DNA of 64,000 nucleotides from Spisula solida (lineage: Eukaryota > Mollusca > Bivalvia > Venerida > Mactridae): positions 5,654,501 through 5,718,500 of the forward strand of contig OX365944.1 of NCBI GenBank assembly GCA_947247005.1. Direction: 5' to 3'. Position 1 is the stretch's first letter; the number at the start of each line of letters is the position of its first letter. Below, piece after piece: positions 33,901-40,435 of the stretch. A program made the position numbers and the translations under genes. The notes under the pieces were generated by a model. That model saw only the letters and a list, made by a program, of their open reading frames with translations. It was not told where the DNA came from and made no database searches.

Positions 33901-36367
33901 TCCTGAAGTGTTATTCCATGTTGCCAAGAGATGGAATGAGTTATCTGAGGAAGCTGCCAATCAAGCCGCACACGAGCCACATCACAGAAATGGACGAGAG
34001 AGTCGACCGCAGTCAGCACCTACTGTGCCAGTGTCAGCGTCACACTCTCCTGTCCATGCTGAACGTTCGAGTCCAGCTAATGTTCCCATCATGCCATACA
34101 GTAATACACCGCCATCAGCCAGTCAAATGAATCAAGTGACAGTATCATCTGCTCAGATATTCTCACACAGTGGACAGTTGGCTACCCAGGCTGTTGTTTT
34201 ACCATTCGCCATTCCATCAGTACCACAGCCTAGTCCTCATCACCATCCAATACCACATCAGCAAACATTTGTCCAACCTACATATAACATTGTACAACAA
34301 ATACAGCCGTTCGTTCCACCGTATTCATCACAATCCATCCCCATGCATGCTCAGAACATCCATCCCTATGTGGCTACATTTACATACAACAGTCCTCCCA
34401 TGCAGTTTAATAACCTCCCTCAGAATACATCATACTCATCAACGAACCATTACCGCCCTCTCACTCCAGGACAACAGGTTCAAATGTTACCTAGTCAGAA
34501 CTGTCAGGTGGCTTCTATTCAGGGAATTCTACCGGCCCAGGCCTCGCTGCCGTTACCACAGCAACAGAATGAAGATGGTAATCATCTACATGCTTCAGGG
34601 ACTAATCCAATCTTGAATCCAACTCAAGCCCATTATCTTCATGCCGCATTCAGAGTTGGAATTCTTGCTATGGAGACTTTGGCAAGACGAGTTCATGATG
34701 ATAGGCCACAAACAAAATATGCCAAAAATCCTCCAAATGGTGATGATGTAAAATGGTTACTTAACATCTCTATGAAACTTGGTAAGTGTTGACATACTTT
34801 TGTTCCATCTTGATATTTATAGAACAATCAAATATATAATATTTGATTAAATTCTCACTAAGTTGATTCTCAGTTCTTAAAGAAGATTGAGCTTCAACTA
34901 CTTGATGTCTTTGATAATAAGCCTTGCAGTCTACAAAAATTACATAGAGTTCATGCAGGGAAATATCATACAAAAGCATTAAGTGTCTAAAAATGAAGTC
35001 ACTCAATTTGTTTGCCAAATTGGAAATCATAAAAAACTGGCCTACATTGGACATAAATCGTGTCAAAGTGTCTTTAATTTGTTCAGAATACCAAGGTTAT
35101 TTTACTTGAAAGTTGACAGATGTGCATCTAGAAGGATTGTGGGAAGTATCTATAAGCTTATGTCATCATTTGTGATAAAGGAAGTATTCTTTACTTAAGT
35201 CTTCATTTCATCTAGTTTGTTATTGAACCTAATTGGTGACACCAAGTCATCTGCATGACTATTTGAAAATGTTGAAATTACCTCCCTTTACAGATAATCA
35301 TGTTTGTGATTAACGAATGTGATTAATGTTTCCATGTTTGTTTCAGGTACAAGTTATTTGCAGCAGTTTACTGCCAGTGTTGTGAATGCAGTAGTCAGTC
35401 CATTCCTATTATATGATATAGCTATAGAAGCTGCACAGGTTCTAGCCAGAAATAATCCTGTAGCAGTACAAAGCCATCTCAGATCCGGTATACTCCATCC
35501 TCTTGTACAAAAATGTCTTCAAATGTGAGTACTATCTTTATTACAGTAACCTGATTGGTTTAATTTGTGTTCAAACGCTTCGGGTTTAAGTGCATAGTTG
35601 TTCAGTTTTCTCCTGCCTGATTAACTAATGGCCTCTTGACTTCAATGGATAGACAGTCATGTGATACAAGGAATCTGGTTGTGAGACCTAGCTCTTTCTT
35701 AATAGAGTCCTTGGTTCTTTACACGCAAGACAACATCAGAGTAACCAACCTGTTTATCTCCAGTTGATTGGGAAACATTGAAAAGCGTTCTTGAAATAAC
35801 CAAGTGCCCTGGCAGAGAATCAAACCAGGGACCTCTCGATCTTTAGTCAAAAGCTTGATCCACTTCACCACCGTTGTATCTTATACTGATTGATTTTGAG
35901 AATCAATGTAAACCTAATATATGTCACCGTCCATGAACAAAATCATTGAAAATGAACTGATAAACTGAATACTTGGTACTTGTTGTGTATACTATCAGGA
36001 GTTTTAAGTCAGATGATGAGTAATGGTCTTTGTTGAAACATACGTTTTTGTGTAAAAAACCCTTTCTTGTTAATGATTAACTAAATCATCTTTGATTGAG
36101 ATCTCTTGAAGTGGCATCATTGTAACACATTGATTATATATTTGCAGGTTTATACAGTGTGCTCATCAGCGGATACATCATATTAACGCGTCAGAGTATG
36201 ATGACTTTGTTAGTATCATCTGTAGTGCACGTAATGTATTCTACATCACGCCAGGAGGCATGGTACAATTCCAGGAACTACTACAGAGTTTACGACGAAC
36301 AAAATTCTGTCGGAAAGAACTTTGGCAGAGGATAATGAACGGATTGGCTACTCCTGTCAGCTTATGA
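3767..36367 (+). CDS. ZSWIM8: ZSWIM8 orthologue, complete, 21 coding exons
   Basis: Zinc finger SWIM domain-containing protein 8. In studied animals it is the substrate receptor of a Cullin-RING E3 ligase that ubiquitinates Argonaute during target-directed microRNA degradation; its nematode orthologue EBAX-1 also acts in protein quality control. Joining 3767-3947, 14984-15137, 17500-17594, 19611-19786, 20877-20984, 21874-22076, 22530-22725, 23193-24230, 24387-24528, 26584-26759, 27527-27713, 28693-28800, 29105-29229, 30458-30789, 31337-31437, 31866-32055, 32463-32552, 32919-33202, 33612-34781, 35347-35524 and 36148-36367 gives 5454 nt in one frame, 1817 residues, close to the vertebrate length. 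Order: acidic N-terminus, N-terminal region known to hold the Elongin/Cullin-binding boxes, SWIM finger (C180, C182, C189, H191), helical middle, Ser/Gly-rich disordered stretches, Pro/His/Gln-rich stretch (about 1430-1630), conserved C-terminus. All introns are GT..AG. No frameshift or missing zinc ligand is seen. UTRs are not resolved, and an upstream non-coding exon is possible. Confidence 0.95.
4330..4478 (+). mobile_element. tRNA-derived SINE, copy 1
   Basis: A cloverleaf-like tRNA head (4387-4459) with A box TAGCTCAGTCGG and B box GGTTCGAGCCC follows a ~55-bp lead starting GTAGTCTGTATAGG. Anticodon stem TTCGC/GCGAA encloses CCTGTAA, which would read TGT (Thr). The base before the anticodon is C where tRNAs have an invariant U, and the acceptor stem has a mismatch. 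A near-identical copy lies 250 bp downstream. Confidence 0.75.
4579..4733 (+). mobile_element. tRNA-derived SINE, copy 2
   Basis: Same lead, tRNA-like head (about 4637-4709) and tail (CACATTTTTCTCACCTGG) as the copy at 4330. The few differences include one C-to-T change in the T-arm and a short CTAGTA insertion in the lead. The flanks beyond the shared segment differ. Confidence 0.75.
5130..5870 (+). repeat. Tandem array, ~160-180-bp unit, about four copies
   Basis: Units share GCTTTGAAACTTGCAACA, then ACCTGACCATGTCAAGC, ATAACTCTGATCTGCATTTT and a CCTTTTTGGA segment. They are phased near 5219, 5400, 5562 and 5730 and are increasingly degenerate. The 141-codon ORF starting at 5668 is a chance reading of the last unit. 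Confidence 0.75.
5875..6232 (-). mobile_element. SINE-like element, minus strand
   Basis: On the minus strand the right part reads GGATACAGTGGTGTAAGG, later GGTTCACATC, a tRNA A/B-box arrangement. Its body resembles 35605-35880 (GTGATACAAGG, GTCCTTGGTTCTT), and a fragment recurs at 6340-6455. Boundaries are approximate. Confidence 0.5.
6233..8096. other. ZSWIM8 intron 1, no feature recognised
   Basis: AT-rich intronic sequence. Apart from the SINE fragment near 6340-6455, I see nothing beyond chance ORFs. Confidence 0.4.
8097..8467. mobile_element. MITE with TIR TATAGGAGAGATCA
   Basis: A 14-bp perfect terminal inverted repeat, TATAGGAGAGATCA at 8097 and its complement ending at 8467, bounds 371 bp with no coding capacity. 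The terminal TA pairs suggest a TA-targeting superfamily, but this is not proven. Confidence 0.65.
9789..9961. mobile_element. Possible degenerate MITE
   Basis: Imperfect inverted ends TAGGGGGTCATTTTGA and TGAATGTCACCCTA. It looks related in composition (GGGTC-rich ends) to the elements at 13071 and 16869. Weak call. Confidence 0.35.
10370..10579. mobile_element. TTCGCG-type MITE
   Basis: Starts TACTGTAAACCAATTTAC and ends AGGTAACAGTA in inverted orientation, with internal TTTCGCG and CGCGAAAT motifs as inner inverted repeats. No ORF. Confidence 0.5.
10803..11018 (+). repeat. Dispersed intronic repeat R1, copy 1
   Basis: The core 10826-10985 (TAGGGGAAGGAGTCTTTTC ... TTTTAGGGGAAAACTGCATG) recurs at 18781-19425 in plus orientation and at 26340-26558 in minus orientation. 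The outer parts (TTAGCAAAGCGC, CTACGTAGCGCTCG) match an inverted fragment at 26945-27082 that lacks the core. This suggests the core sits inside a second element. Confidence 0.7.
11509..11679. mobile_element. MITE with ACAGTACAACCT ends
   Basis: Terminal inverted repeat of about 25 bp, imperfect: ACAGTACAACCTCGTGAGAG at the left against GAGGCTGTACTGT at the right. 171 bp, no coding capacity. A 15-C homopolymer lies nearby at 11214-11228. Confidence 0.65.
12195..12262 (-). mobile_element. tRNA-like SINE head, minus strand
   Basis: The minus strand reads TAGCTCAGTGGTTATGGCGC followed about 30 nt later by CCCGGGTTCAAATACGGGT, with a stable T-arm. No clean acceptor stem pairs, so it is a tRNA-derived remnant and not a gene. 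Confidence 0.5.
13071..13261. mobile_element. MITE family with CAGGGGTT ends, copy 1
   Basis: Begins CAGGGGTTCC and ends ACCCCTG. The inside shares TTTTACCATTTTATAG and ACCCATGAT with the copy at 16869. Non-coding. Confidence 0.6.
14984..15137 (+). CDS. ZSWIM8: ZSWIM8 exon 2
   Basis: Residues 61-111, phase 1 in, phase 2 out. Acceptor follows TTTTCCACAG; donor is ATCAG|GTTGGT. SLVELA near residues 66-71 and PEPLQLRITYWSFPDSEEDI are strongly family-like. This N-terminal part is where the Elongin-binding BC-box and Cullin box lie in known members; I do not assign exact box residues. Confidence 0.93.
15477..15608. repeat. Foldback, 55-bp arms, 22-nt loop
   Basis: Arms 15477-15531 and 15554-15608 are reverse complements with about one mismatch; the outer end is CATGGTCATCTAGTGACC. 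The motif GTGACCTGGTACGGGATGAT recurs in altered form near 16410-16440 (GTGACCCCGTATGGGATGAT), on the far side of a 180-codon ORF. Confidence 0.9.
15757..16299 (+). CDS. Unrecognised 180-codon ORF in ZSWIM8 intron 2
   Basis: An uninterrupted reading frame of 180 codons between a foldback (15477-15608) and related sequence at 16385-16460. The translation is not low-complexity and is of mixed composition. Parts such as FYERLFILFRNNLTISDC and SAQKIDDIAKRHC look amphipathic and helical. I recognise no family. There is no clear promoter, poly(A) signal or splice evidence. It could be a captured exon inside a mobile element, a retrocopy remnant or a chance ORF. Confidence 0.35.
   Translation: MTRLSWVGLLLRFYCNYTSPHTVSGSAPDQKGANWYRTHTLVKGDNNINIAHKYSLALYTAFNCHKILQIDKIGDLPTKGFYERLFILFRNNLTISDCVTFVLNISSNDHSRLSAQKIDDIAKRHCMQLNAGLNHNQKIATNIIQLCLHIIRKCNMIPFSNSNKVLTRTVEHTMVLFELP
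16869..17051. mobile_element. MITE family with CAGGGGTT ends, copy 2
   Basis: Begins CAGGCGTTCC and ends GAACCCCTG. Internal ACCATTTTATAG, TACCCATGAT and GACCCTTCAA match the copy at 13071 in the same orientation. Confidence 0.6.
17500..17594 (+). CDS. ZSWIM8: ZSWIM8 exon 3
   Basis: Residues 112-143, beginning LYSCLANGSAEEFQKGD and ending in ALQI before a split glycine. Acceptor TTTTATTAG, consensus donor TCG|GTAAGT. Confidence 0.93.
18781..19425 (+). repeat. Dispersed repeat R1, copy 2, split by an insertion
   Basis: The left part (18781-18820, GGGCTTTTTTCAAAGATAGT) and right part (19313-19425, AGGGGAAAACTGCATGG) align to consecutive segments of the copy at 10803. About 490 bp of unrelated DNA, including the foldback at 19185-19307, lies between them. 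Confidence 0.65.
19185..19307. repeat. Foldback, ~50-bp arms
   Basis: Arms 19185-19236 and 19257-19307: ATCCATCATGAG at the outer left pairs with CTCATGATGGAT at the outer right, and ATGTAGGATAAGGATAT pairs with ATATCCTTATCCTACAT. A TGATGACGTCATGATGACG tract (cAMP-response-element-like) lies 80 bp upstream. Confidence 0.85.
19611..19786 (+). CDS. ZSWIM8: ZSWIM8 exon 4, SWIM zinc finger
   Basis: Residues 144-202. It carries the entire SWIM motif C-x-C-x6-C-x-H as CTCNSNAFWCSH (C180, C182, C189, H191), preceded by the AILFDRRRITQ strand. All four zinc ligands are present. Acceptor TTTTTCAG, donor CATCAG|GTAAAA, phase 0 out. Confidence 0.95.
19809..19947. repeat. Inverted repeat just after exon 4
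   Basis: TATATCGCTGGCTTAGAATT begins the left arm, 23 bp after the exon 4 donor, and AATTCTAAGCCAGCGATATA closes the right arm. Arms are about 31 bp, with a ~75-nt loop. Confidence 0.85.
19978..20160 (+). mobile_element. SINE-like element, tRNA-derived head
   Basis: TGGCTGAGTGGTTAGCGC (A box, Ser/Leu type) is followed by AGATCAAATCTCGG (degenerate B box). The 3' body carries GGAGTCTATTTGG. No intact cloverleaf. Confidence 0.5.
20574..20688 (+). repeat. 16-bp minisatellite in intron 4, about 7 copies
   Basis: The unit TCAACAAACACAGGTT is repeated head to tail, with G/T variation in AGGTG/TTTC. The 16-bp period makes all forward frames alike, which explains the overlapping short ORFs here. 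Confidence 0.9.
20877..20984 (+). CDS. ZSWIM8: ZSWIM8 exon 5
   Basis: Residues 203-238, 36 whole codons. Contains VPVSESLAQLQRDQLQKFAQ followed by YLIVEMPKE, a conserved helix after the finger. Acceptor TTTACAG, donor AAGAG|GTAAAA. A 16-bp minisatellite lies about 190 bp upstream in the preceding intron. Confidence 0.94.
21021..21250 (+). repeat. Dispersed intronic repeat R2, copy 1
   Basis: GGAATAATCCGGTAATCTGG, then GAAAGTTATTTGATGATGAA and CAGGATTGGGCATTATGCC. Diverged copies occur at 24633-24870 and 29648-29905, all in the same orientation inside ZSWIM8 introns. Confidence 0.65.
21874..22076 (+). CDS. ZSWIM8: ZSWIM8 exon 6
   Basis: Residues 239-305 plus two bases. Conserved stretch ISGAPDPTAGAEA, then a segment ending in PSPVVF at the exon junction. 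Acceptor after an uninterrupted T run (TTTTTTTTCAG), donor ATTCAG|GTAAAT. Confidence 0.93.
22160..22345 (+). mobile_element. SINE-like element
   Basis: GTGGTGGTCTAGAGTAAGTG, then CAGGAGGTCCCTGGTTTGAT (B-box-like) and a 3' body with ACCCGGGTGTATGTATGGG. Degenerate tRNA head. Confidence 0.45.
22530..22725 (+). CDS. ZSWIM8: ZSWIM8 exon 7
   Basis: Residues 306-371. Contains WQSLLRPLRGREPEGMWNLL, nearly identical across the family, then REMFRRSDHNALPLLEI. Acceptor TGTATTCAG, donor GAACAG|GTTGGT, phase 0 out. Confidence 0.94.
22890..23060. repeat. Dispersed repeat R3 (unexpanded)
   Basis: CTCCACATCTGGAGAAGTTG, CTGGTTCCTTGTAAG and GATACAGTCC...GAAAACTGGTTT match the flanks and core of the 25.8-26.25 kb minisatellite, but the GATACAGTC core occurs once here. 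Confidence 0.6.
23193..24230 (+). CDS. ZSWIM8: ZSWIM8 exon 8 (long, partly disordered)
   Basis: Residues 372-717, 346 whole codons. Begins ILIWWFLTK, continues with a conserved helical block including CDEIVNLWKLAALNP and a GVTYSDS segment, then becomes Ser/Asp/Glu-rich and variable, as in other members. Acceptor TTATTTCAG; donor CAAGAT|GTAAGT. The in-frame ATG at 23151 lies upstream of the acceptor and is not the start. Confidence 0.94.
24387..24528 (+). CDS. ZSWIM8: ZSWIM8 exon 9
   Basis: Residues 718-764 plus one base: ILFDRAEALHAHGHTKEACK and then a LLENPPDLL segment, both conserved. It follows a short 156-bp intron. Acceptor TTTGACAG, donor GAAAG|GTAAAA. Confidence 0.93.
24633..24870 (+). 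repeat. Dispersed intronic repeat R2, copy 2
   Basis: GGAATAATCCAGAAATCCAG near the left end and TTTTCAAAATTGGGC near the right end align with the copies at 21021 and 29648. Confidence 0.6.
25196..25448. mobile_element. MITE with GATCTCCCGAAGC-type ends, copy 1
   Basis: Left end GGCCCAATTATCCCGAAGCA, right end GAGATGTTTTGGGAGATCGG. About 250 bp, non-coding, and similar end to end to 39350-39601. The sequence just before it (about 24990-25195) also carries GATCTC and TGGGAGATTGAG motifs, so a second degenerate member may abut it. Confidence 0.7.
25859..26240 (+). repeat. 23-bp minisatellite in intron 9, about 16 copies
   Basis: Unit GATACAGTCTAAGTACTGG plus TTAC/TTAT, very regular, with one 24-bp unit. 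Flanks (GCTGGTTCCTTGTGAA, GAAAACTGGTTAGG) show that it grew inside a member of repeat R3. Confidence 0.92.
26340..26558 (-). repeat. Dispersed repeat R1, copy 3, minus strand
   Basis: CATGCAGTTTTCCCCTAAAA and AGGCCCCTTCCCCTACC are the complement of the R1 core. It ends 25 bp before exon 10, so part of the branch-point region of intron 9 is repeat-derived. Confidence 0.65.
26584..26759 (+). CDS. ZSWIM8: ZSWIM8 exon 10
   Basis: Residues 765-823: basic KRKKALTG, then TTLSKAAFL and LAFQMGMFVLEMPRPPAS, which match the family's helical repeat region. Acceptor AATTTTAG, donor ATGGAG|GTGAGT. Confidence 0.94.
27527..27713 (+). CDS. ZSWIM8: ZSWIM8 exon 11
   Basis: Residues 824-885 plus one base. Contains VKLAYQETE, LLKKIPLGPLEMSILRQRA and LATFIFDALC. 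Acceptor ATCATTTTAG, donor TGGAG|GTAATA. A MITE copy starts 18 bp beyond the exon end. Confidence 0.93.
27731..28010 (-). mobile_element. MITE R4, intron 11 copy
   Basis: Terminal inverted repeats (AATCTCATTGAAATCAGACC / GGGTCTAATTTTAATGAGATT end). Aligns over its full ~280 bp, inverted, with the copy in intron 13. Non-coding. Confidence 0.75.
28270..28414. mobile_element. MITE with CACAGGTAACTG ends, copy 1
   Basis: CACAGGTACTGTATCATTG at the left and AATGATACAGTTACCTGTG at the right; 145 bp with a T-rich core and a short GTTT microsatellite at 28367-28385. A related copy lies at 56159-56311. Confidence 0.7.
28693..28800 (+). CDS. ZSWIM8: ZSWIM8 exon 12
   Basis: Codons from residue 886 to 921, divergent at first (a Ser/Pro-rich stretch) and then GDEKLGFDGCVASLG. 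Acceptor GTTTCCAG, donor CCCTTG|GTATGT. The last bases and the donor are tandemly repeated 31 bp further on; see findings. Confidence 0.9.
29105..29229 (+). CDS. ZSWIM8: ZSWIM8 exon 13
   Basis: Residues up to 963, including VSEADHPLLCESTRKQRGEL and LLHYKDDVVKLSK. Acceptor is TTTGAAG, a weak polypyrimidine context; donor GCAAG|GTCAGT, phase 0 out. Confidence 0.92.
29272..29548 (+). mobile_element. MITE R4, intron 13 copy
   Basis: AATCTCATTAAAATCTGATC at the left and GATTTTAATGAGATTGT at the right. Reverse complement of 27731-28010 with scattered mismatches. Confidence 0.75.
29648..29905 (+). repeat. Dispersed intronic repeat R2, copy 3
   Basis: GGAATAATCTGAAAATCTGG ... TTTTCAGGATTGGGCATTAT. 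Closest in sequence to the copy at 21021. Confidence 0.65.
30458..30789 (+). CDS. ZSWIM8: ZSWIM8 exon 14
   Basis: Residues 964-1073 plus two bases. Opens with IMDKLLDKE, then turns Ser/Thr/Pro/Gly-rich and low-complexity, as expected for the disordered linker of the family. Acceptor GGTTGTTGCAG, donor CAGAG|GTATGT. Confidence 0.9.
31101..31309. mobile_element. AAGCCTAGG MITE, intron 14 copy
   Basis: AAGCCTAGGTCCCACTGAGG at the left and CTCAGTGGGAACTAGGCTT at the right; 209 bp. One of four copies in this window (also 40436, 59582, 61999). Confidence 0.8.
31337..31437 (+). CDS. ZSWIM8: ZSWIM8 exon 15
   Basis: About 34 codons: an acidic start (SRDTDSSAVEEEGDNYKALE) followed by a basic KLRCMALKKK segment. 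Little outside similarity is recalled, but the phase (2 in, 1 out), the acceptor AATTTCAG and the donor TCAAG|GTAAGT fit exactly. Confidence 0.85.
31866..32055 (+). CDS. ZSWIM8: ZSWIM8 exon 16
   Basis: Begins MAAIDSSAPETTSSDNSPTL, a conserved block, then Gly/Ser-rich with a DSLGSSSSGDKGD run and a basic end. Acceptor AATGTAG, donor GATAG|GTAATT, phase 2 out. Confidence 0.92.
32463..32552 (+). CDS. ZSWIM8: ZSWIM8 exon 17 (possible cassette)
   Basis: Ninety bases, phase 2 on both sides, encoding a polar stretch with SSTPNLKGI. I recall no vertebrate counterpart. Skipping it would join exon 16 to exon 18 in frame. Acceptor ATTCTTTTCAG and donor AATAAG|GTAAGA are both strong. Confidence 0.8.
32919..33202 (+). 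CDS. ZSWIM8: ZSWIM8 exon 18
   Basis: Opens with RYKGKS, then VPNQPSEASAHW, ELAKTILNKAGG and NWLSRTYSSHVSWIAG, one of the most conserved parts of the protein. Acceptor CATTTTATAG, donor TTGCTG|GTAATT. Confidence 0.95.
33612..34781 (+). CDS. ZSWIM8: ZSWIM8 exon 19 (longest)
   Basis: Residues about 1296-1685. The first third holds QAMEIGSAA, GHLTPPEVASLADRASRGRD and AKGGGVYPEVLFHVAKRW. The middle is a Pro/His/Gln/Ser-rich disordered tract. The end returns to a conserved helix with AAFRVGILAMETLARR and DDVKWLLNIS. Acceptor TGTTTTCAG, donor CTTG|GTAAGT. Confidence 0.95.
35347..35524 (+). CDS. ZSWIM8: ZSWIM8 exon 20
   Basis: Residues from 1686: GTSYLQQFTASVVNAVVSPF, then a helical segment ending LHPLVQKCLQM. 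Acceptor GTTTCAG, donor AAAT|GTGAGT, phase 2 out. Confidence 0.94.
35605..35880 (-). mobile_element. SINE-like element in intron 20
   Basis: Minus-strand AGATACAACGGTGGTGAAGT then GGTCCCTGGTTTGATTC give degenerate A/B boxes. Body shared with 5875-6232 and with a fragment at 6340-6455 (AGTCCTTGGTTCTT). Confidence 0.5.
36148..36367 (+). CDS. ZSWIM8: ZSWIM8 exon 21 (stop codon)
   Basis: Residues 1745-1817 and TGA at 36365-36367. Contains FIQCAHQRIHHINASE, YDDFVSIICSARNVFYITPG, MVQFQELLQSLRRTK and KELWQRI, the conserved family C-terminus. Acceptor ATTTGCAG. Confidence 0.95.
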
Positions 36368-37520
36368 CGACCTTGATTCATAGATTGTTAAAGAAAATTT
36401 TATGTCTTCACTGTATATATAATAATGAACAATTCTGTTTGTATCATATATTTTAGTTTATATACAGAACGAATGTGTTAGGTTAATATGTATGCTTTGT
36501 AAAGATGATGCTAGTTATATTTATTGGTTAAATGTTTCGTCGTAATGGCATTTCACGCCAATTTTGTAAGTAATTTCTTCACATGTTTGATTTAACTGAC
36601 CAGGCGTCAGTGAGGAGAATGCTCCGCCCAATTGTTTGACAAAGGTTTTTGTTGAAGGTTATCAAGCGAATTCATTGGATTATGTAAACATGTGCAATAC
36701 ATTCAATGTTTTTACACCAAAAATTAAATCCTTTTCATTGGTCAACTCAATTCTCAATTTAGTTAATAAATATTAACATCTTGTGTCTGGTCAGTTCTGC
36801 ATATATGGTAAGAATTTTCTTGCAGAGTTGGTCTTTAGAAATGGCTTTATTTTTTCCAGTATATTGTTAGGAACATTGACTGTACAATCGAAGAAGTGTG
36901 TATAAAGATATGGCTGGGTTTTTCCTGTATGTTTGGTTGAACATAGTGTAAATTTTGGTTATTAACATTGGGATATATTGTGTAATTTGACTTGTCATTT
37001 GGGTAACTGTTCATTTTTGTTTTTGAGTAATTGCTGTTGTCATAATAGTGGCAAGATTCAACATTGTTTAGACTTCCAAGATATGCAAATGAGCTTGTGT
37101 ATTATAACAGATATAAGGCAAACTGATAGTTTAATAATAGCAATTAGAATTCCTTGTTTTTGTTCAGTATTGGTTTAGAAATTATGAATTTATAAAAGAA
37201 AAATTAAAATAATTGGTGGAAATTTACTTTATTGATTGGTTGAATGAATCTGTTGGTATTTTGTAAATAATTAAAAAAATCACATACTTTACGAATTTAT
37301 CGCAAAAGGCGACATATTCATGTTGACAGTGTGAGCCATGATACTCCTAAACTGAAGAAGTTATATATTTAATTTTGTACATTTTGTTTACATTGAGAAT
37401 AATGTTGTAACTATGGTAGCAAATTTGGTACGGATGTTTGTTTAATGTTGTAACGCCCCCTCCAAATTGGTTGTTTTATTATGCAAAATCAGTAATAAAA
37501 TTGTTATAAACATGTTCATT
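36368..37520 (+). other. Probable ZSWIM8 3' UTR and flank
   Basis: AT-rich sequence after the stop codon with no ORF of note. AATAAA hexamers at 36765 and 37494 are candidate poly(A) signals. More occur further on (for example 38967 and 40280), so the transcript end cannot be fixed from sequence alone. Confidence 0.4.
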
Positions 37521-39349
37521 ATTCACTTTCTGTTGATAATCCCTCGTGTTGTACAAGATATTTTTTGTTTTCTGTTGCCAGTGGGTTAATGTGTAAACAT
37601 TGAATACATAGATCATTGTTAAATTTTCTTGTAATTTATTGATCAAAGTATTACTGAAATGCAACTATCGGCTTAAATTTTATTTCTTTTAAAAGTTTTA
37701 TTTTTGCAACATGCCATATGGTACAGAATGTATGTTCCCTGAGTAATTTTATATCAGTAACTACTGTTCCAACATTTTTGCAACTTTCTGTAAAATCCTT
37801 GCATTATGATTGACTAATGAGAGGCATTTACACATGCCTGAACCTGTGTTTTCACTTTCGCATTTTTAAAACACCCAAATAATTATGACAAACATTCTGC
37901 CGAATTATGGGCCTTATATAAAAACCTTGTTTTTGTGGGATAGCCATGTTTCGTGTTATGAAATTGTATAAAATGGTATATCCTTTTTAAGCCATTTCTG
38001 TTACAGATGTTCTATTATTATACACGTGTCAGGATATTTTACCATGTCAAGATAATGAATTTTGATTAAACCACATCCTTGCTGACATTGAAATATAAGC
38101 CAAAGTTACGCATACAAAAAAAATGTAAATGTACAAAAAAAAACTATGTGTTGATCACGGTCAGTTGTCTTGAAGACTGTCTAGAAGGGAGCGGTATTTG
38201 TTATAATATTCCAATGGAATTGTGTTGAATTGTTTTCTTTGCTGTTATAAGTGTATTAAATCTGTTATTTTGTACAAAATTCTGTCACTGGCTGATATAC
38301 ATTAGTCATTGGTGATGACTGATGTTTTAGTATTTGCGTTCCTGTGCTGACATATAGCAGACAGTTTTTTGCGTGTCAAATTTTATAAAGTTTTGATCTT
38401 GCCACTCCCACCTTCAGGAAGATAAATCAGCATTTAATTCACCAGAGAGTTACTTACTGTTTTCATAATGTAGAGAGTCTTGCCAAAATTAGACCACATT
38501 TTCAAGACTACATAATAGTAATGACTTTATTTACTATGGTTTACACCAATGGCAAATCAATTTATTATTGTCGACAGATACATAGACATTGGGTGCAAGT
38601 TAGAAATTCTGAAAAAAAACACAGAAATTTAGGAGAAAAAAGAAAAAAAGCCTTTCTTAAACTCAGTTTTTAATATTGGGTTGGTACATGTATCGTAACT
38701 GAGGTGAGGTTGATGGTGTCATGTTTTGATGTTTGGTACTGTCAGGGATATGTTGTCCATAGAAACGTTTTATAACTTTTATTTCACTTTATTATGACTT
38801 GCTCATAGCCCTTGATATAACAAACAACTTACTGCATTCTTACTGCATTCTTAGTTTGTATTGTCATAAATTATCAAATACTGGTTAAATGGACCACACA
38901 AACAAACATATTAAATATATGTAACAGAATCTTTCCTGGACTTCTGATAACTTTGGTGTGTTTAAAAATAAAACTTCAAAATACTAAAAAACTATGTCAT
39001 GATAATGTACTTGCACAGAGGCTTAAGAATATGAAGTTTCCTTGATTAAATTTAAATTTACTTAGTGGAAATTTCATTTATAGTGAATAATGCCATCATT
39101 AAGCTAGAAATATGAGCAAGTCATTCTAAGTAAGATTGCTACATGACAACGAATTTGTTTTACTATGTATAATTCATCATTTATGTTTACTATTTTGGCA
39201 AAAATCAAAATTAGACAACTGTTGTTCATAAGTGATATGATGACAATATATTATACAATTTCTATCCTTTGTCAGATATGCATTCATTATGTATTTGTCT
39301 GTCATGTGTTATAACCATGCTGCCATATTGTGTATACACACGTATATCT

Positions 39350-39601
39350 GGCCCCGATCTCCCGAAGCATCTCAAGTAGAAAACTCATCTCAAATTAATT
39401 TTTTGCTCAAGTTAGAGTCTGAGTTACAGACAAATCTGAAGTTGGAGTTCTTATCATTTTACTGTAATAAACTCAAAATAATGTTTCTGTTATGTGATAA
39501 CAGTTTTTAGTCCAGTCTCGCATGGCAATTCACTCAACGGCATGTGACAATATATGAGATGAGAATTTTCTCATATTGAGATGCTTCGGGAGATTAGGGC
39601 C
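39350..39601. mobile_element. MITE with GATCTCCCGAAGC-type ends, copy 2
   Basis: GGCCCCGATCTCCCGAAGCA at the left and TGCTTCGGGAGATTAGGGCC at the right, a ~25-bp nearly perfect inverted repeat. Internal sequence matches 25196-25448. Confidence 0.75.
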
Positions 39602-40435
39602 AGTTTGTGATATTGGGTTAAAGTTACAGATGCCAGATGCAGGTTTTCTTTTCATCCCTTATAAGTACTAGTATTTGTCTCTTAACAACCAAAAGGGCCT
39701 GTCACATTATAAAATAAGATTCAGAAGTCTGATAGCCCCTTTTGGCTGTCAAAGGACGATATGTTTTAAATAAATCACATCAAATAATAGGCTTATTAGG
39801 ATGATGTTAAAACAGGTGCTTGGAACCTGGGATTATAAAATGTTCAGGATCAGTCACAAATTTTTGTACATTTAGTATACTTCCTCATTGCATTTTATGT
39901 TCCCTAATGTTTTTGCCTTTGAAAGATATATTGTAGTTAAAAATAATTACATTCCCTTGGCAATGTTTTTGCCCTTTGAAAAGTGTAATGTTGTATAGGT
40001 CAGTAAAAAGCTACCAAATCATTGTACAATAATTGTTGCATAAATTTGATCAGACTTTATACTTGTACAGTGCAGTTTTTTACCTGTCAAATATAATTAT
40101 ATAGTAGCTGCACACTTAAGATGAGTTATCCTAACCTTTCTGGAAATGACTTATCTACTGTTCACCTACAGAGTAATTATGCTTATTTTGTCAGGTTAAA
40201 ACAACTGTACTATACATGACTTGTATTAAGTACTGCAATGATATGTTAAATCTTCGTCCAGGTCATTATGCTCGTATTCAATAAATAAATTGATGACTAT
40301 TAAACATTATTACTGAATATTTAGCTGTTTTTCATTCTATAATGTTTTGTGTATAAGTTCTACATGACTTGTATGCATATTGATTTATAAAATACTTTGC
40401 TGATTGTTTTCAATATGTTAACATGTACTTCAGTT

